This document shows positions 14,863-16,125 of a stretch of DNA of 16,125 nt, in pieces (the stretch's first letter is position 1; every line of letters starts with the position of its first letter). Below the pieces are notes generated by a model. That model did no database searches. It worked only from the letters and a program-made list of their open reading frames with translations, and had not been told where the DNA came from. A program made the translations under genes and the position numbers. This stretch comes from Candidatus Heimdallarchaeota archaeon LC_2 (lineage in GTDB: Archaea; Asgardarchaeota; Heimdallarchaeia; Heimdallarchaeales; Kariarchaeaceae), in NCBI GenBank assembly GCA_001940725.1, contig MDVR01000146.1:1-16125 (forward strand), given 5' to 3'.

Positions 14863-15341
14863 AAATAATCAAGCTCAATTACTCAATGAGATATTAAAAC
14901 TCGTCGATTTGTATGAATTCGTTTTGATGGGTAGATTCTATTCGGAAATAATTATCAATTTTGCGTATAGTTTTATGTGATTTCACAAAATATGATAATA
15001 TAAAGGTTGACAATGCAAAATTATTGAAGTGAAACTAGATTGTATATAGAATGTATACTAGATAACGCAGATACGTAACGAATTGCATATCAATTCTAAT
15101 TATTAACAAGATATTGATACAGAATAAAGATGATTTATGTAGTCGATTCGAAGTATTCACAAAATAATTTAATTATTTGGGGACAGAACAGCTTCTTAAA
15201 CGATATAGTTCACCTGATTTAGGATGACAAACATGTAAAATTCTCTATTAATGTGATCCACGATTCATTTAATTGACCATATTTATATAATTATTATATT
15301 TCAGATGGATTTAATAATTGTGAATTGTTTATTTTGTAGAT
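14863..15341. other. gene-poor intergenic region upstream of egtB
   Basis: About 480 bp hold no convincing gene on either strand and no tRNA-like fold that I can see. They contain the probable egtB promoter next to 14862, and an imperfect palindrome TTTTATGTGATTTCACAAAATA (14971-14992, core TGTGA/TCACA at 14976-14987). A 30-codon plus-strand frame at 15130-15222 has no supporting start signal. Confidence 0.5.
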
Positions 15342-15626
15342 TTAACGACTAACTTTTACACCTTTCCAGAAGGCGACATAATCTTTGATCTTCTTGGCTT
15401 TATCACTTGGTTCTGGATAATACCAAGCAGCATCACCATTGGTTTGCCCATTTGCCTCCAAATCATAATAGGAGGCTTCTCCCTTCCAATAACAGGTCGA
15501 AAGGGTGTGACTCTTTTTGAAATATTTACTATTTATTGTATGTGGTGGAAAGTATACATTGCCTTCAACAATCTCGTAATCGTCTGTTTCTGCAATTACG
15601 TGTCCATTCCATTCAGCTTTTGCCAT
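15342..15626 (-). CDS. DUF427 domain protein
   Basis: All 94 residues match the compact DUF427 pattern: AEWNGHVIAETDD at the start, VEGNVYFPPHTIN (20-32), STCYWKGEASYYD (43-55), GDAAWYYPEPSDKAKKIKDYVAFWKGV at the end. The function of the family is not established; some members are linked to nucleotidyltransferase-like folds, and I make no assignment. The family is common in bacteria that live with oxygen. The ATG has no Shine-Dalgarno sequence but is about 25 nt after a strong TATA box, so it is probably leaderless. Its downstream neighbour is the gene-poor gap next to egtB. Confidence 0.92.
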   Translation of the reverse strand: MAKAEWNGHVIAETDDYEIVEGNVYFPPHTINSKYFKKSHTLSTCYWKGEASYYDLEANGQTNGDAAWYYPEPSDKAKKIKDYVAFWKGVKVSR

Positions 15627-15644
15627 AATAATTGGGTAGAAGGA

Positions 15645-15655
15645 TTTTATATATA
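15645..15655 (-). promoter_or_regulatory. TATA box of the DUF427 gene
   Basis: TATATATAAAA on the minus strand, centred about 24 nt before the ATG at 15626, is the clearest archaeal TATA box in the window. Confidence 0.6.
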
Positions 15656-15683
15656 GCTTAGCGAATAAAAATCTGATCTACAA

Positions 15684-16125
15684 TTAATCTAATTGTTCTT
15701 TCAATCGGTTATGATTTAGTCTCATGCATTGATCCATAACCACATCTATACCATTAGTTAGAGCCAATTGAGCGGCTTCCTCATTTATGATCCCTTCTTG
15801 CATCCAAACAATTTTGGGTTTGGGTTTCAACATAATAACTTCTTTTACGATATCCAAAGTTGCTTCACTCTGTCTAAAGACAAGGACGACGTCTATGGTT
15901 TCTGGTATTTCAAGTAGGTTAGAGAATGACTTCAGATTCAAAACTTCACTATATTTGGGATTCACCGGAATGATGGTGTAACCATGCTTTATAAGATATT
16001 TTGATATCGAGTTTGAGGGTTGGGTTTCAATCTGAGAAATTCCAACGACTGCAATTTTTTCGGATGTTTTTAATATTTTCAATAATTTATCATCAGAAGG
16101 CCTCAATATGAAATCAGAGGGGGAA
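15684..16125 (-). CDS. CoA-binding Rossmann domain protein, N-terminus uncertain
   Basis: The protein belongs to the small single-domain CoA-binding family (COG1832, YccU-like). It shows IAVVGIS (the Rossmann glycine loop), HGYTIIPVNPKYSEVL, IDVVLVFRQSE, IVWMQEGIINEEAA and the C-terminal DVVMDQCMRLNHNRL, all in family order and ending at the usual place. The exact ligand and role are not established; it may bind CoA or a nucleotide. A TTG at 16106 would give 140 residues, the normal length, but the frame stays open to the window edge (SPSDFIL before it), so the true start may lie outside. The gene is upstream of DUF427 on the same strand but separated by 57 bp with a TATA box, so they are probably independent. 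Confidence 0.88.
   Translation of the reverse strand, partial: SPSDFILRPSDDKLLKILKTSEKIAVVGISQIETQPSNSISKYLIKHGYTIIPVNPKYSEVLNLKSFSNLLEIPETIDVVLVFRQSEATLDIVKEVIMLKPKPKIVWMQEGIINEEAAQLALTNGIDVVMDQCMRLNHNRLKEQLD

Noticed and set aside
15130..15222. Plus-strand 30-codon frame in the gap upstream of egtB
   Set aside because: No ribosome binding site or well-placed TATA box, and no recognisable motif; frames of this length arise by chance.
1..16125. CRISPR arrays, tRNA or rRNA genes, transposases or attachment sites
   Set aside because: No direct-repeat array, cloverleaf, rRNA stretch or transposase-like frame was seen by eye. A covariance-model scan would be needed to exclude small RNAs.

Overview
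The window is an AT-rich stretch of an archaeal chromosome. Three things point to Archaea. Aspartate transcarbamoylase has a separate zinc-binding regulatory chain (PyrI). There is a Mut7-C/zinc-ribbon protein. Many first genes start about 24-28 nt after a TATA-like element with no Shine-Dalgarno sequence, which is the pattern of leaderless archaeal transcripts; internal operon genes instead carry GAGG-type sites. The two ergothioneine genes include an O2-dependent enzyme, so the host probably meets oxygen. An Asgard archaeon of the Heimdallarchaeia type or another aerobic archaeon would fit, but the sequence alone does not fix the lineage.

Layout. Positions 1-193 hold the tail of a membrane protein. 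Positions 190-1145 (minus) hold a DUF3179 protein whose conserved C-terminus sits in another frame, so there is a frameshift near 321-333. Positions 1225-3545 (minus) hold two unknown multi-pass membrane proteins, and 3654-4583 (minus) an EamA-type transporter.

Positions 4642-9616 form a pyrimidine-biosynthesis island: pyrD (minus), divergent from pyrB-pyrI-pyrC (plus), then pyrF (minus) divergent from pyrE (plus). Together they cover every step from carbamoyl phosphate and aspartate to UMP; carbamoyl-phosphate synthetase is not here. Positions 9608-10111 (minus) hold the Mut7-C protein and 10293-10988 (plus) a PIG-L/LmbE-type deacetylase.

Positions 11281-12366 (plus) hold the most unusual locus. 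It is a two-gene unit: a membrane protein with a long Asp/His-rich segment in strict two-residue alternation, built on a 22-residue repeat and followed by an OB-fold-like domain, then a small CopZ-like heavy-metal-associated protein. I infer a metal-handling pair.

Positions 12399-14862 (minus) hold egtD and egtB, the methyltransferase and the sulfoxide synthase of ergothioneine synthesis. A gene-poor gap of about 480 bp follows, then a DUF427 protein and a CoA-binding Rossmann protein (both minus), the latter reaching the window edge. Several convergent pairs overlap by a few bases, so the genome is compact. I saw no rRNA, tRNA, CRISPR array or insertion sequence.
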